From the NCBI GenBank assembly GCA_902806595.1, contig CADCXC010000014.1, positions 806,001 through 870,000 on the forward strand: a stretch of 64,000 bases of DNA, read 5' to 3'. The notes under the pieces are model-generated. The model did not search any database, was not told where the DNA came from, and saw only the letters and a list, made by a program, of their open reading frames with translations. Shown here piece after piece: positions 12,080 through 21,935 of this stretch. Both the position numbers and the translations under genes were made by a program. Each line of letters begins with the position of its first letter. The stretch's first letter is position 1. This stretch comes from Pyrenopolyporus hunteri. Taxonomy: Eukaryota; Ascomycota; Sordariomycetes; Xylariales; Hypoxylaceae.

Positions 12080-15000
12080 ATGCCAGTTAAAACGACAAGC
12101 GACCCGAGGCCAGCGAGTTCCCCCACGGTCCGCCTAGTCGTTGCCGACGATGAGTACCATCCCCTCCCGCAGAGCCAAGCTAGCCGAACGAGCCAAACAA
12201 GCCAGTTCAGCCAGCCCGAAGCCGTCGACTCCAAATTTAGAACCTTGTAAGTTGATGTTGATTTGTTGCAGCACGTCAAACCCTTACCTCAGCTCGCCAG
12301 CCGTAATCAGTCCAGGTATTGTACCTACGCAGACAAGATGTTCCACGCTCGGAAAAGGCGCCAATTTTTGTCAACTTTTATATCTTGCCAAAGTTGGGGT
12401 TTTCTGGTTCATCGAGTGCAGAAGAATCGCGGAGGGATCTTCCAAGGCCATAATTCCCCCTTTATGTAACTTGGCGAATGGCGTCATACGTTACTTGGTC
12501 TACTTCAGAACGCCCCAGGGTAGTTAACCGCCTTCTTAAGGAGCACATCCCGTTTCGTCAGGGTTTAATTAATTTCCACCCTGATACGCTACGCAGAAAG
12601 CAGCCTCACGCTACCAACAGCCGAGTGGCCGCCTATCATAGGTTGGACGGATTATTTCTAGGTAGCCTAAGCCAATTCCGCTCAGGCTATGTGGTAGCCG
12701 TCGACGATTCAGGAAACGCCGTGGGCTAGAACTACGACTTTTGCCCAAGCTCCCCTGACCAAAAGAAAGTCGCCAGTAAAGACGATGCAAGGCATGCTCC
12801 TGGTCTTTTCATTCTTTTAATCTCTGTGGACCCATCTAAATCCGCCGATCCTCACCTCTGATATTTCACCTTCTAGTCTCCTCTTAGCCTATTCTGTATT
12901 CCGAATTCTGTATTCTGTCTTCGTCGCTAATAAACTTATCCCCTTTCTCTAGAACTACGAGGCATCGGAGATCGCAAACTGAATCTGCAGTGGCGTACCG
13001 ACCAAGATCCGCCGATAGTGTAGTAGAGCCCGTATCTCCTTTAAGGTCTAATACGGTAACCTCCAGAGTAAGACATTCGCATGCTTCTCGCGACTCCAGA
13101 TCTACTCGTGATTCTTTTACGAGACGACCCGCCACGGCAGGAGAATCCGCCGCACGCACCGACCGCTCATCAAACGTGCGCACCGATCGTTCAAGTCTCG
13201 ACACATATAGACCAGCATATATGCAGCAAGCTCAGCAAGTTCAGCAAGGCCAGCAGCCTCCCAGGCTCCCGCCGACCATGATGAGCAACTATGCGCAGAT
13301 TGATACGCGGCCCGCCGCGCCTAACCGCTCCAGGAGACCTTCGAGCAGCGGCTCCAGCGTTACAAGCTCGGTGAGGACAAATGATACTTTCGATGCAATT
13401 CTCGGAAGCCCGGCTAGCAGCAGAACGAGCCTCGACTCATGGAATTCGACCCCGCGGAGAGTGGAGTACGGATGGCAGCGACCGGCGCCAATCAAGCAAT
13501 ACAGACGGAGGAGAGAAACGGGAGAGCTCTTCGCCGCCCTACCCGAAGAGGTCCTGGGTCTTATCCTGGATGAGCTGAAGAAGTCGCATCTAAAGCCTAG
13601 CAGTACGAGTTGCGCGACGTGCATGATGAGGGATATGTGCTCGATTGCCGTGTCCGCGCGGGGGTTGTTGAGGGTCGCCCGAGTTGCACTGTGAGTTCCA
13701 TAAAGGCAACGGAGAGCGGAGCAGAGGAGATGCTGACAAGCGTAGGTACGAGGATATACAACTCGTCGGGGCAGATTCGATAGTGCAAAAGAAGCGGTAT
13801 AAACTGAACTTCGGCTCCCGCCTAACCCTCCTTCGACGGACGTTGAGATCAAACCCCGAATTGGCGGCGATGGTCCGCAGTCTGAAAGCGCCAGCTGTGC
13901 CTCAAGGCGTTCCCCTAGACCTATATCAGAACCTGGTGGCTTCTATTATCATGGCCTGCCCTAACTTTGAAAGATTGGTCGGCTTCCACCAGAATCATGA
14001 CTACTCGTTCAGCCGTCTATTTCATGCGCTGTCGACTAGGCGCAAGTTGGTAGAGATGTATTGGACCCTGGAACCGTCGCAATACCAGAGGAAGCGCCGT
14101 CTTTCAAATGCCGCAGCGTTACTGAATTCGGATAACCCAAATTATCAGGAAGCCCCAGGAGACCTTCCGCTCCAACTAAGCGAAGATTTCCTAGAGCTTC
14201 ATGCAGATTGGGAGCATCTACAGACTCTATCGATACACTGTCTCCCAGGCGCCACTCTCACTCCTGTTTCACTCATTCCGGATATTTTATCCCGCTTACC
14301 AGCACTTGAGAATCTTCATTTATCTCACTTACCTTTTACAGCATTTAACGACGCGAATCTACTCTCACTACCCCCCTTAAAGACTCTCACCCTATCACAC
14401 CTACCGGGCGTATCGAGCGAAGGGCTGTCTTCCTTCGCGAGGCGTCCTTCGAGCCGGTCGCTTAGAAAATTGACCCTTCAGCATATGGACGTCGACTCCT
14501 TACCTACACTCAGCCAGATTTTTTCGAACCTTGCCGCGCTCGAGACGTTTGCTCTAGTGCAGAATTCCGCACCGATCATGCCGCCGAACGAGATGATATG
14601 GCTGTTTCCCTATCTGGCTTCGCCCTCGTTGCGCAAGTTACACTGGGATATTACGAGCAATCAATCTTCCGCCAACAGAGCGGATTCGATACTTGCGAGA
14701 AGTATAGCCGCGGACGGGTTTCCGTCGCTGCGTAGCCTACGAGCGCCCAACGACCCGGAAGGAATTTTCCAAGCGCTGTGTAAACCCGCAGAGAAGATCG
14801 AGACCTCTAACGATAAGTTTCGCGGGCTCATTTCCAAATGCACTTCACGGCCCAGCCCCCCGGCCACGCCGACGACGCCTAATACGCCGAGAACGCCGAG
14901 CAAAGACCCTTCGGGCCTAAGTTTCCCGATGGACGACCAACTATTCCCATCGAAGGTGTCGAGTAACCTCGCGCAGTCCCGATCGGCGGCTCAGAGCAGA

Positions 15001-15336
15001 CTAGAAGCAGCACGGCGAACGCCTAGGTTTATAGTGAACGTAATGAGCGAGGATGGATCAGTTATTGAGCAGTACGGCATCGCGGGCTTTATCGGCCAAG
15101 TGGAATCGAAGATTCGATACTGTGTGACGGCGGACGACGGCGCAACCGACGAGAATGGCGGACTCGTCGATATCTCGGACGTAATCGGCGACGGAGGCGA
15201 GAATATCAAGGCGGACGGTAGGGAGGCATGTAACGGGCGCTGGAATACGTACAGCGGGAACGTTGCCGATAAAAAAGACCGCGAGCGGTGGTTTCACACC
15301 GAACGTGGACGTTGGCAGCCGGTGAGGCTGTCCTGA
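12080..15336 (+). CDS. F-box protein with leucine-rich-repeat-like C-terminal half
   Basis: Proposed exons are 12080-12246, 12953-13690 and 13746-15336 (831 aa). The 55-bp second intron is secure: the Leu codon is split and the frame resumes at YEDIQLV. The first intron is 706 bp, unusually long here, but has a GTAAGT donor, a CTAATAAAC branch site before TTTCTCTAG, and keeps frame. An in-frame ATG at 11969 is an alternative start. Residues 1-240 are Ser/Arg/Gln-rich and disordered. The F-box is about residues 247-290 (FAALPEEVLGLILDELKKSH). The remainder has Leu-spaced repeats such as LPALENLHLSHLPF and LPPLKTLTLSHLPG, typical of F-box/LRR substrate receptors. A Thr-Pro-rich stretch (ATPTTPNTPRTPS) lies near 14869-14902. 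Known role of the family: SCF ubiquitin ligase receptor that binds Skp1 through the F-box. The substrate is unknown. Confidence 0.75.
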
Positions 15337-16087
15337 GGGATGAACGCGGATCTGGGATTGGGGTGTGGGTGATAATGACCAGGGGAATTCGTTTGCATTA
15401 GGTGGGTACGCACACATCATGCTGATCTACCATCTAGGAGGAACGTGGGGAGGGGAGATGATTTTGGAAAAAGAAAAAGAAAAAAAGGAAATAATCCGAA
15501 GTTTGGAAAAAGCATAAGGAGAATAGCCACGACTCTCCTACGTTCTCTTATTTATACCTACATCTTTACCATATACGATACCCCATCTAGTAATAAAAAT
15601 GTCATTTATGAGGTTGGAAATTACATATATTTTAATGTATGGAAATTGGGACCAGGGGATTGGGGAAGTAAAGAAATGAATAAGGCCTGGTTGTATGTAC
15701 ATAGTTGACAGACTTGTTCATTGGGCAATAATCTTAGATCAAAGGGAAGAGATGTAAGGGGCCGGGATGTGATGATAGTGAGGATTATTCCCTGCGGCTT
15801 GGGTTACACGGTTACACGGACGAGACGGAGAAACACCGAGCATCGGCGCCGAGATTTCGATGTGCGGAATTATGCCCGAGGAAGCCGCCTAAAACGTCAT
15901 CGTTCCAAATCTCAGATCTTCAAACCATCAACCTTTTTTTTCTTCTCTCCAAACCACAACCACGTTTGAGACACAGCTAAGCCTCGAATCCTCAAACAAC
16001 AAAATTACCACCTACCTAAGGATCCTACACGTATTACATATCCCTACCACATTAGGATTAACAAGCTTAATCGTATTCGTCCCAGCA
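15337..16087. other. Intergenic between the F-box gene and jac1
   Basis: Holds the 3' UTR of the F-box gene and the promoter/leader of jac1. An A-rich run lies at about 15467-15495 and a T/C-rich tract at about 15930-15947 precedes the jac1 start by about 150 bp, a common feature of fungal promoters. No gene is seen. Confidence 0.5.
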
Positions 16088-17035
16088 ATGCGATCATCAT
16101 TACTACCTCGAAGACAGCTACGGCGCGTCTGCGATGCCTGCAAACAGCAGCGCCACTATGCGAGCTCGAAAAGTTTCACTCGCCCCGACGCCGTCGCTAC
16201 TCCCACTACAGCACCAGGCAGGATTCTTCCCTCGCACCAAATTACCGGCCTAAGGCCTGCCGTACCCAGTATACAAGGCGACAGCACCAAGCTCGGCAAT
16301 AACAACAACCTAAGGTCTCAAACCAGGGCCCTATCAAGCAGCGCAGCCTCCTCGCCCCGCGAAGCAGCAACAGCCCCACCAGCAACAACAGCGGAAGACA
16401 ACGCCTCGCCAGCGCAGCCCGAGCCCCAACAAACCAAGCAGGAGGACAAAGAAACGCCGAGGCACCCCACGCACTACGACCTCTTCCCGCAGACGCTCCC
16501 CGACGGGCCGCCGCCGCGCGGGCGCTTCGCGATCGACGTGCGCGCGCTGCGGCGCGAGTTCCTGACGCTGCAGGCGACGGCGCACCCGGACGTGTCGACG
16601 GGGCGGGACCGGCGGCACGCGGAGGCGGCGTCGGCGCGGATCAACGAGGCGTTCCGGACGCTGGCGGACCCGCTGGCGCGCGCGCAGTACGTGCTGCGGC
16701 TGCGGTGGGGCGTGGACGCGGCGGCGGACGAGACGGCGCGCGTCGAGGACCCCGGCCTGCTGGCCGCCGTGCTGGAGGCGCGCGAGGCCATCGAGGAGGC
16801 GGCGGCCGAGGCGGATCTGAAAGGGCTGTGGGAGGAGAACGAGCTGAGGATTAGGGAGAGCGAGGGGAGGTTGGCGGAGGTCTTGGAGAGGGAGGGGAAG
16901 GAGGGAAGGGAAGAGGAGGAGGAGGAGATTAAGGAGTTGGCTAGGAGGGAGGTTACGAGGTTGAGGTATTGGGTCAATGTGCGGAATGCTATTAAGGATT
17001 GGGAGGAGGGAAAGCCGGTTGTGCTGCATCATTAA
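16088..17035 (+). CDS. jac1: Mitochondrial J-domain co-chaperone Jac1/HscB (Fe-S cluster assembly)
   Basis: A single exon of 315 aa. Residues 1-80 are Arg/Ser-rich with few acids, fitting a mitochondrial presequence, followed by a disordered Gln/Pro-rich linker to about 125. The J domain starts at THYDLFPQTLPD and carries the HPD tripeptide at residues 166-168. The C-terminal three-helix HscB domain follows (VLEAREAIEEAAAE ... RLRYWVNVRNAIKDWEEG), the part that binds the Fe-S scaffold Isu1. Known role: it recruits Isu1 to the mitochondrial Hsp70 Ssq1 and stimulates ATP hydrolysis for cluster transfer. The linker is longer than in yeast Jac1. Codons in the J domain are extremely GC-rich (about 16490-16830), unlike the flanks. 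Confidence 0.93.
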   Translation: MRSSLLPRRQLRRVCDACKQQRHYASSKSFTRPDAVATPTTAPGRILPSHQITGLRPAVPSIQGDSTKLGNNNNLRSQTRALSSSAASSPREAATAPPATTAEDNASPAQPEPQQTKQEDKETPRHPTHYDLFPQTLPDGPPPRGRFAIDVRALRREFLTLQATAHPDVSTGRDRRHAEAASARINEAFRTLADPLARAQYVLRLRWGVDAAADETARVEDPGLLAAVLEAREAIEEAAAEADLKGLWEENELRIRESEGRLAEVLEREGKEGREEEEEEIKELARREVTRLRYWVNVRNAIKDWEEGKPVVLHH

Positions 17036-17312
17036 GGGGTGGTGGCGGCGTTGGAGTGTACCCGAGTAGGGTGTTTATCGATGATGTCCGTCTGCAAAGC
17101 AGGTATGTACCGGTATGTACGTCCACGTGGGAGAAGCCCGGAATAGCGTATTCCACCAGTAGGGGCAGGTTCACGGCATAGAACGCAATAAGTAGCATGT
17201 TCGTCGGGGATAAGCAAGCGATCATGGTACTTATTAGACTTTTGAAGACAACTCACTTCAGATTATCGTAAACGGCTAAGATGGCCCATGCTCTATGTGC
17301 CGTATATCGTTC

Positions 17313-17344
<32 letters not shown>

Positions 17345-17488
17345 AAACCAGTCCTTCTAAAAGTCCCTTCTAGCTAGACGCCCGCCTCCTTTCCGCCTCG
17401 AACGCTACCCCGTTCGCCTCGTTCATCTTATTCGCCTTGACTTAACTCCCTCCCTGAAAAGTACCCAACCCTGCTCATAGTTATCGCT
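17036..17488. other. Noncoding, 3' of jac1
   Basis: Contains the 3' flank of jac1 and a 29-base A homopolymer at 17313-17341. No gene is seen. Confidence 0.5.
17313..17341. repeat. 29-nt poly(A) homopolymer
   Basis: An uninterrupted run of 29 A residues on the plus strand, the longest homopolymer in the window. It could be replication slippage or the tail of an old retroposed element. No target-site duplication is obvious by eye. Confidence 0.9.
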
Positions 17489-17899
17489 CTAGATATCGTA
17501 ATTATCAACCGTCTCTGGCGCAGTCCTACGTATTCGGTACCCGTCCGCCCCTGGGGGTTGCACCACATCTGTTTCGACAGTTGCGAAATCATGCGACGGC
17601 TCGACCACAACCGCACTCGTTTCGTTGTTGGACTTAGCAGCATCCATGAGGGGCGGCACGACAGCTGTGACGGTGAACTGGAAGCTTTCAAGTATAAACC
17701 CATATCCCAATACCAGCAGGCTATGCTTGGCAGTCGCCCAATTAGCAAGGTCAAGCCACTGGCTCTCGCACGTCACCCTTTCGATATTCTGTGTAGGAAT
17801 ATGCATGGATAGATCGACCCCTCTCACGGCCCACTGCGGTTGACGATACGTATGTCTCCAGGCTGGAGTCCCGGACGAGGTTGGAGTGAAATAGCCGGT
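17489..17899 (-). pseudogene. Possible coding remnant, unrecognised
   Basis: A 136-residue open stretch ends at 17489 on the minus strand. It has coherent composition (TSSGTPAWRHTYRQPQWAV, then a hydrophobic HSLLVLGYGFILESFQFTVTAVV, then an acidic tail). An in-frame stop at 17900-17902 closes it upstream, no splice acceptor is seen that would extend it, and the only internal ATG (MHIPTQ) would leave about 105 aa. No family is recognised. It could be the 3' end of a decayed gene whose other parts lie to about 18.8 kb, or a chance frame. Confidence 0.22.
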
Positions 17900-19162
17900 T
17901 TACGATTCCAAGTAAGGGCTTGATCCTAGAGGCCTTTTATCATCAGGTACGAGCCCACGCTACGTAACGGCCTCCTGGGGTGTAACTCAGTTTGAAGGAA
18001 GCAGGTACTGCAAAGCCTCGAAAGATTTTTTAGGAGATTTACTTACGTGCTCGAAAGATCAGCCCTCGCCATATACCAGGGTTAGGGTTAGGGTTAGGAT
18101 CCTCAACTTGCGAAAACTTCGCGTTCCTGTAGCATCTAGAGTATGCAAGAACCGGCTCATATAGTCTGCAACATCGAACACATTCGGGGTCGTATTGGCG
18201 TGCTCCAGGTTTCATAATATTCTATTAGGCGACCGTGAGAGAATAGTGGGCGCTTCGTCGCCGGGAAAGCTGGTGTGCCAAGGAGAGACGACATGTCCTA
18301 TGTCGGTGAGTAGTAGGGGTAATTCCACGCGCAATAAAGTCTATCTATTTTTGATGACACTTCTAAGGGTAATGACGTTGAGGAACCGTTCGCAGAAACA
18401 GATCAACATGTCCTCCGATCACCGGTTCAGTCGTTGGTGTAGAGAGTGTAATAGGTCAAGGAAATCTACCAGAGCCGGGCGCGGAAATTCGCTGGGGCTT
18501 GGTAACGCACCCTCGACATTTATAAGAAATTCTACCATGAATCCTCGATAGGAAGCCATGTTTATGGAATGAACCACCAGTAATGCGAGATTCTCGCTCC
18601 ACTAGCTGTTTTCTGCCCCCTGTCTGGTATATCGTCCTTAGAGAATCTAGGGACGTCGTTAATCGCGAGATCAAACTTCCGGAAGTATGCTCCTCGCTAG
18701 ACCGGAGGATATCGAGCAGCTTATCTAGTTCGTTCCATGTTAGTGATGCTTCCGATTTACTCGGGCGAAGCGAGTGCTCGCCGCAATAAGAAGCTAGCCA
18801 AGCTCCTAACTCGTAGTGATTAGTCGCCAGCGCATTGTCACTTCTAGACCGATCTTTCCCCTTCCCGGCAGTGCACGCTGCGAGTTATTTTAAGGCCATT
18901 TCTCTCACACCGACGACGCCGTTAAACGGATTCAAAATTCCTCTTTCCTCATCCCTCATCCGAAGGCTCGTTCCCAGCGGACTTGTAGATGATATCGTGC
19001 TCGACCTGGGGCCTAATAAATAGAGATCCGTAGAGCAAACGCAAACATATTATAGGTTCTCTCGAATGCGGTATTTCAGTGGTCAACAGCTAGCGAATGG
19101 TGTATTATGATGGTCGGTTCGGCTAGTTACATATAGTAAATATTGAACTGGTAGACCTTGCT
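17900..19162. other. Probably decayed region with interstitial telomere-like repeat
   Basis: Minus-strand frames around 18456-18736 (RLTTSLDSLRTIYQTGG, then VDFLDLLHSLHQRL in another frame) look protein-like but are broken by stops and frame changes. No intron pattern repairs them. A three-unit TTAGGG array lies at about 18078-18098. I call no gene here. Confidence 0.4.
18078..18098 (+). repeat. Interstitial telomere-like (TTAGGG) array
   Basis: Three tandem GGGTTA units with an additional partial unit. TTAGGG is the telomere repeat of most filamentous ascomycetes. The array is perfect within its length but very short, and sits inside otherwise unannotated DNA. Confidence 0.85.
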
Positions 19163-20729
19163 CTAACCACTAAAAAGCGACTTCAATTTTCCTAGGGTTG
19201 CCTGAGCACGCAAACTAGAAGCCGCTAAAACTAACAACAGAAGAGGGACAGCAGTGACTACATATATCCAGAAGCCGTTGCCGGCAAGAGAAAATGTGTC
19301 GCTCATACTAAAAAGTGTAGCAACGAAGGAGAGCGGGAGGAATACGAGTGCGATATATGTGAGGCGTTTGACGTTTGTAGCCTCGGCCGTCGACCTACGC
19401 GAGTCTAGGAGCTGGATGATGGACGTCATAATCGGTACCATGGCTTCCAGCGCCCTCCCGTTATGCTCGATTTGGTTCATGACGTGCTCAATGTCTCGCA
19501 TCAATGCCTCTCCTTCCTCGAATAGCGGAGCGTGACCGTCATGTTTAGCACGGCTCGGTGATGATTCGACGAACCACTTGAGGATCTGGAGCTTACGCAG
19601 GCTGTGCTGGCCCCTTCTCCGCCACCTGTACAAGTCGATGATATCCTCGCTCTCGAACCGCGTAATGCGGTCCTGCACACTCTTAGTTAAATATTCGTAT
19701 GATTTAACATAACGGCTCATTATAAGCGAGTATGTTAGCCATTCGTCGATCATCAGTCTGATCGGACCCGTTGACAGGAACGACATATTATACATCGAGG
19801 GTGGGCTTATCGATGCTCGTGCGCAATTCTGTATCGATCTTGCAACTTCTTCCATCAATGGAATAAATCGTACGTCCCTAGACTTCGAGGCTTTGCAGAA
19901 CTTAGAGTACGTCGGCATTCCGGCCATACTACCTCTTCGGTTGCGATATGGGACCTGGCGAGCCCGAAAGCTATTTCGCCGCACCTCCTTTCCTATCTTG
20001 AGACATCCCAGTACATCAGCCGACGTGGAGTCCATTAACATTATACCTAATGATTTTAAATGTTAACGATGGAGAGAACATAGGTTGCATTTAGGGGACG
20101 TTAAAGAAGTTAGACCACATACATATCCACCGATCATACCTAACCCGCCGGTATAATATAGAGAAGCACGAGCGTATAAATCCAACGGATCTTCCAAAAA
20201 GTTCAGGAAGGGCTTGGCGGGGTTCCGTAAGATCACCGCGAAGACGAAGGTTAAACGGGATCCCGACTCTCGGATCAAGTTCTCCCAGGTCGATCGGTCT
20301 CTGATAGGGAAAGCTCGCGAAATTTCGAGAGCCTACACGAGAAGGAAGAGAGGTCATAAGGGCCGAAGGTGGATTTTTCTCGATGTCCACAAAATGCCTC
20401 TCGATGTGTCCGCAGAAGAAGTAGGGATCGATATCGAGGGCTTTGCCCAGTTCCTCAATGACCCATGGCCCGATGTCTTCTATCAAAAGGCAGAGCCCAA
20501 CGATATCCGACACCCCACTACTCTTAGCGAATCCTAAGGTTCTGTCCACGGTATCTTTAACGTCAAGCTGAGAGTAGCGTGTGGTTCCATCTCCGTAAAA
20601 TTCCAAACACGCAGTGTGGCACTCGATTTCCGGCTGCTTGTGAAATCTTTTTAAAAATTCGGCTAACGGTGTTAGACCAGTTTGTTCTCGAGATAAGTGC
20701 CTTACGTATTCCGAATATGATGGATCCAT
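19163..20729 (-). CDS. CorA-like magnesium-transporter-superfamily membrane protein
   Basis: Two exons, 20729-20123 and 20046-19163, joined by a 76-bp intron with a GTATGT donor and a GTTAAC branch site, give 496 aa. The N-terminal half carries the segment CLLIEDIGPWVIEELGKALDIDPYFFCGHI, characteristic of fungal CorA-like proteins. A long helical region follows, then two C-terminal membrane helices at about 432-451 and 461-480 (IALVFLPLSFVATLF and WIYVVTAVPLLLLVLAAS). This is the CorA/ZRT C-terminal architecture. The GMN signature that normally ends helix 1 and forms the selectivity filter is replaced by SMS. Known: true CorA proteins are pentameric Mg2+ channels. Transport by this divergent fungal branch is unproven. 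No other gene within 1 kb suggests a pathway. Confidence 0.85.
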
Positions 20730-21935
20730 TAGGGGCCGTCCTTTGAAGAGTTAGGTTTATGATGCCATAGTTTTATTATACTTTTTATAGGTACTACGTA
20801 GGCGGTAGTTTTACTTACCCTTATACAGGTAGCTAGCTGTGCGGGTAGCAAGACGGATAGGCTCACCACGTTTTTATTTTATTTTTTTATATCGCGATCT
20901 ATTTCTCGATGTCCCGGAAAATTCAGACTATAAGGCAGCCTTCCAACGTAGCCTAAGCGCATAGGTAGGCGCATAGGTAGGCGCATAGATTCCTAATCTG
21001 AAGGAGACATCCCGTACATCAAGAGATCAAAGCCACTAAGTGAGGCAGCATATGTAGGTACCTGGTAAGTAAATATCCCAGCCTACAGTAGGTAATGGAG
21101 GTATTAAACCGCTTTGGTGATACCGGTACTTACACTTTGCAGCCCTGTGGCTGTACTGTACATGCAGAGGCAGCCACCCCGATGATCCTACCGCCCATCA
21201 ATTCCTACATAGGTAAGTATCTACGTAAGGTGTAGATAAAGTCAAGTATGACATTGTCGTACAAAAGGAACCTCCTCGGAGTAAGTATCTCATATTCATC
21301 CCGAGGGAGCCTATACACGGTACATCAGCTCTTTAAGCGTTGTGATACATATAAGTGAATTGTCCCGTATTATCATGTAGGTTGTCTTCCAGGTGTTGAG
21401 CCTCTTCGGCTTCCTCTATCCGTCAGAGCCGGCACCAAATGTGATAAGTCGCTTACCGTGCAGGTCAACACTTTTGCCCGGGATATGCTCCCCGAAGGAT
21501 CTTTTAGCCAGTTACAATCCTGTGATCTATGACTCAGGCCAATTTTCCAGACCATAGAACTGTGTTATTGTTAAGTCTATAGCGTAAGGGGTATTATCCG
21601 TAGCACCCATATTATGAATAGGAGTTTATCATTAGATACATAATACATTTAGTAGCATATTGTTACGCAAACCTGGAAAAGATGCATCAAAGAGCTATTA
21701 CCGCTATCTCGTATCTTACCCCCACCAGCCCACTCTCAGTCCAAGCTTCCCCACGCAAGTAGCAGGTACCGTACCAACAACCTCAAGCCCCACCTCGAAG
21801 CTCGCAATCACAACTTCTTCAACTTCAACTTCTGCAGCCTTCACTTAATTTCCCGGCTGGGCAGAACATCAACCTCACTCCCAGACCCCTATGCTATAGG
21901 TCGTCGAAACCCAGAATAAAACCCCACGAAAAACC
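20730..21935. other. Intergenic between divergent CorA-like gene and csn4
   Basis: A divergent promoter region of 1.2 kb. It holds a 12-bp tandem repeat (unit GCGCATAGGTAG, about 2.6 copies) at about 20957-20988 and scattered TAGGTA motifs. No coding exon is supported. Confidence 0.5.
20957..20988. repeat. 12-bp tandem repeat, unit GCGCATAGGTAG
   Basis: Two complete units plus a partial third in noncoding DNA. The unit contains the TAGGTAG core of the motif dispersed through the window. Confidence 0.75.

Noticed and set aside
15445..15708. 87-codon frame after the F-box gene
   Set aside because: It lies in AT-rich 3' flank with a low-complexity Lys-rich start. Probably chance.
16334..17032. 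Long minus-strand frames opposite jac1
   Set aside because: They are shadows caused by the extreme GC-ending codons of jac1 and encode only Arg/Leu-rich low complexity.
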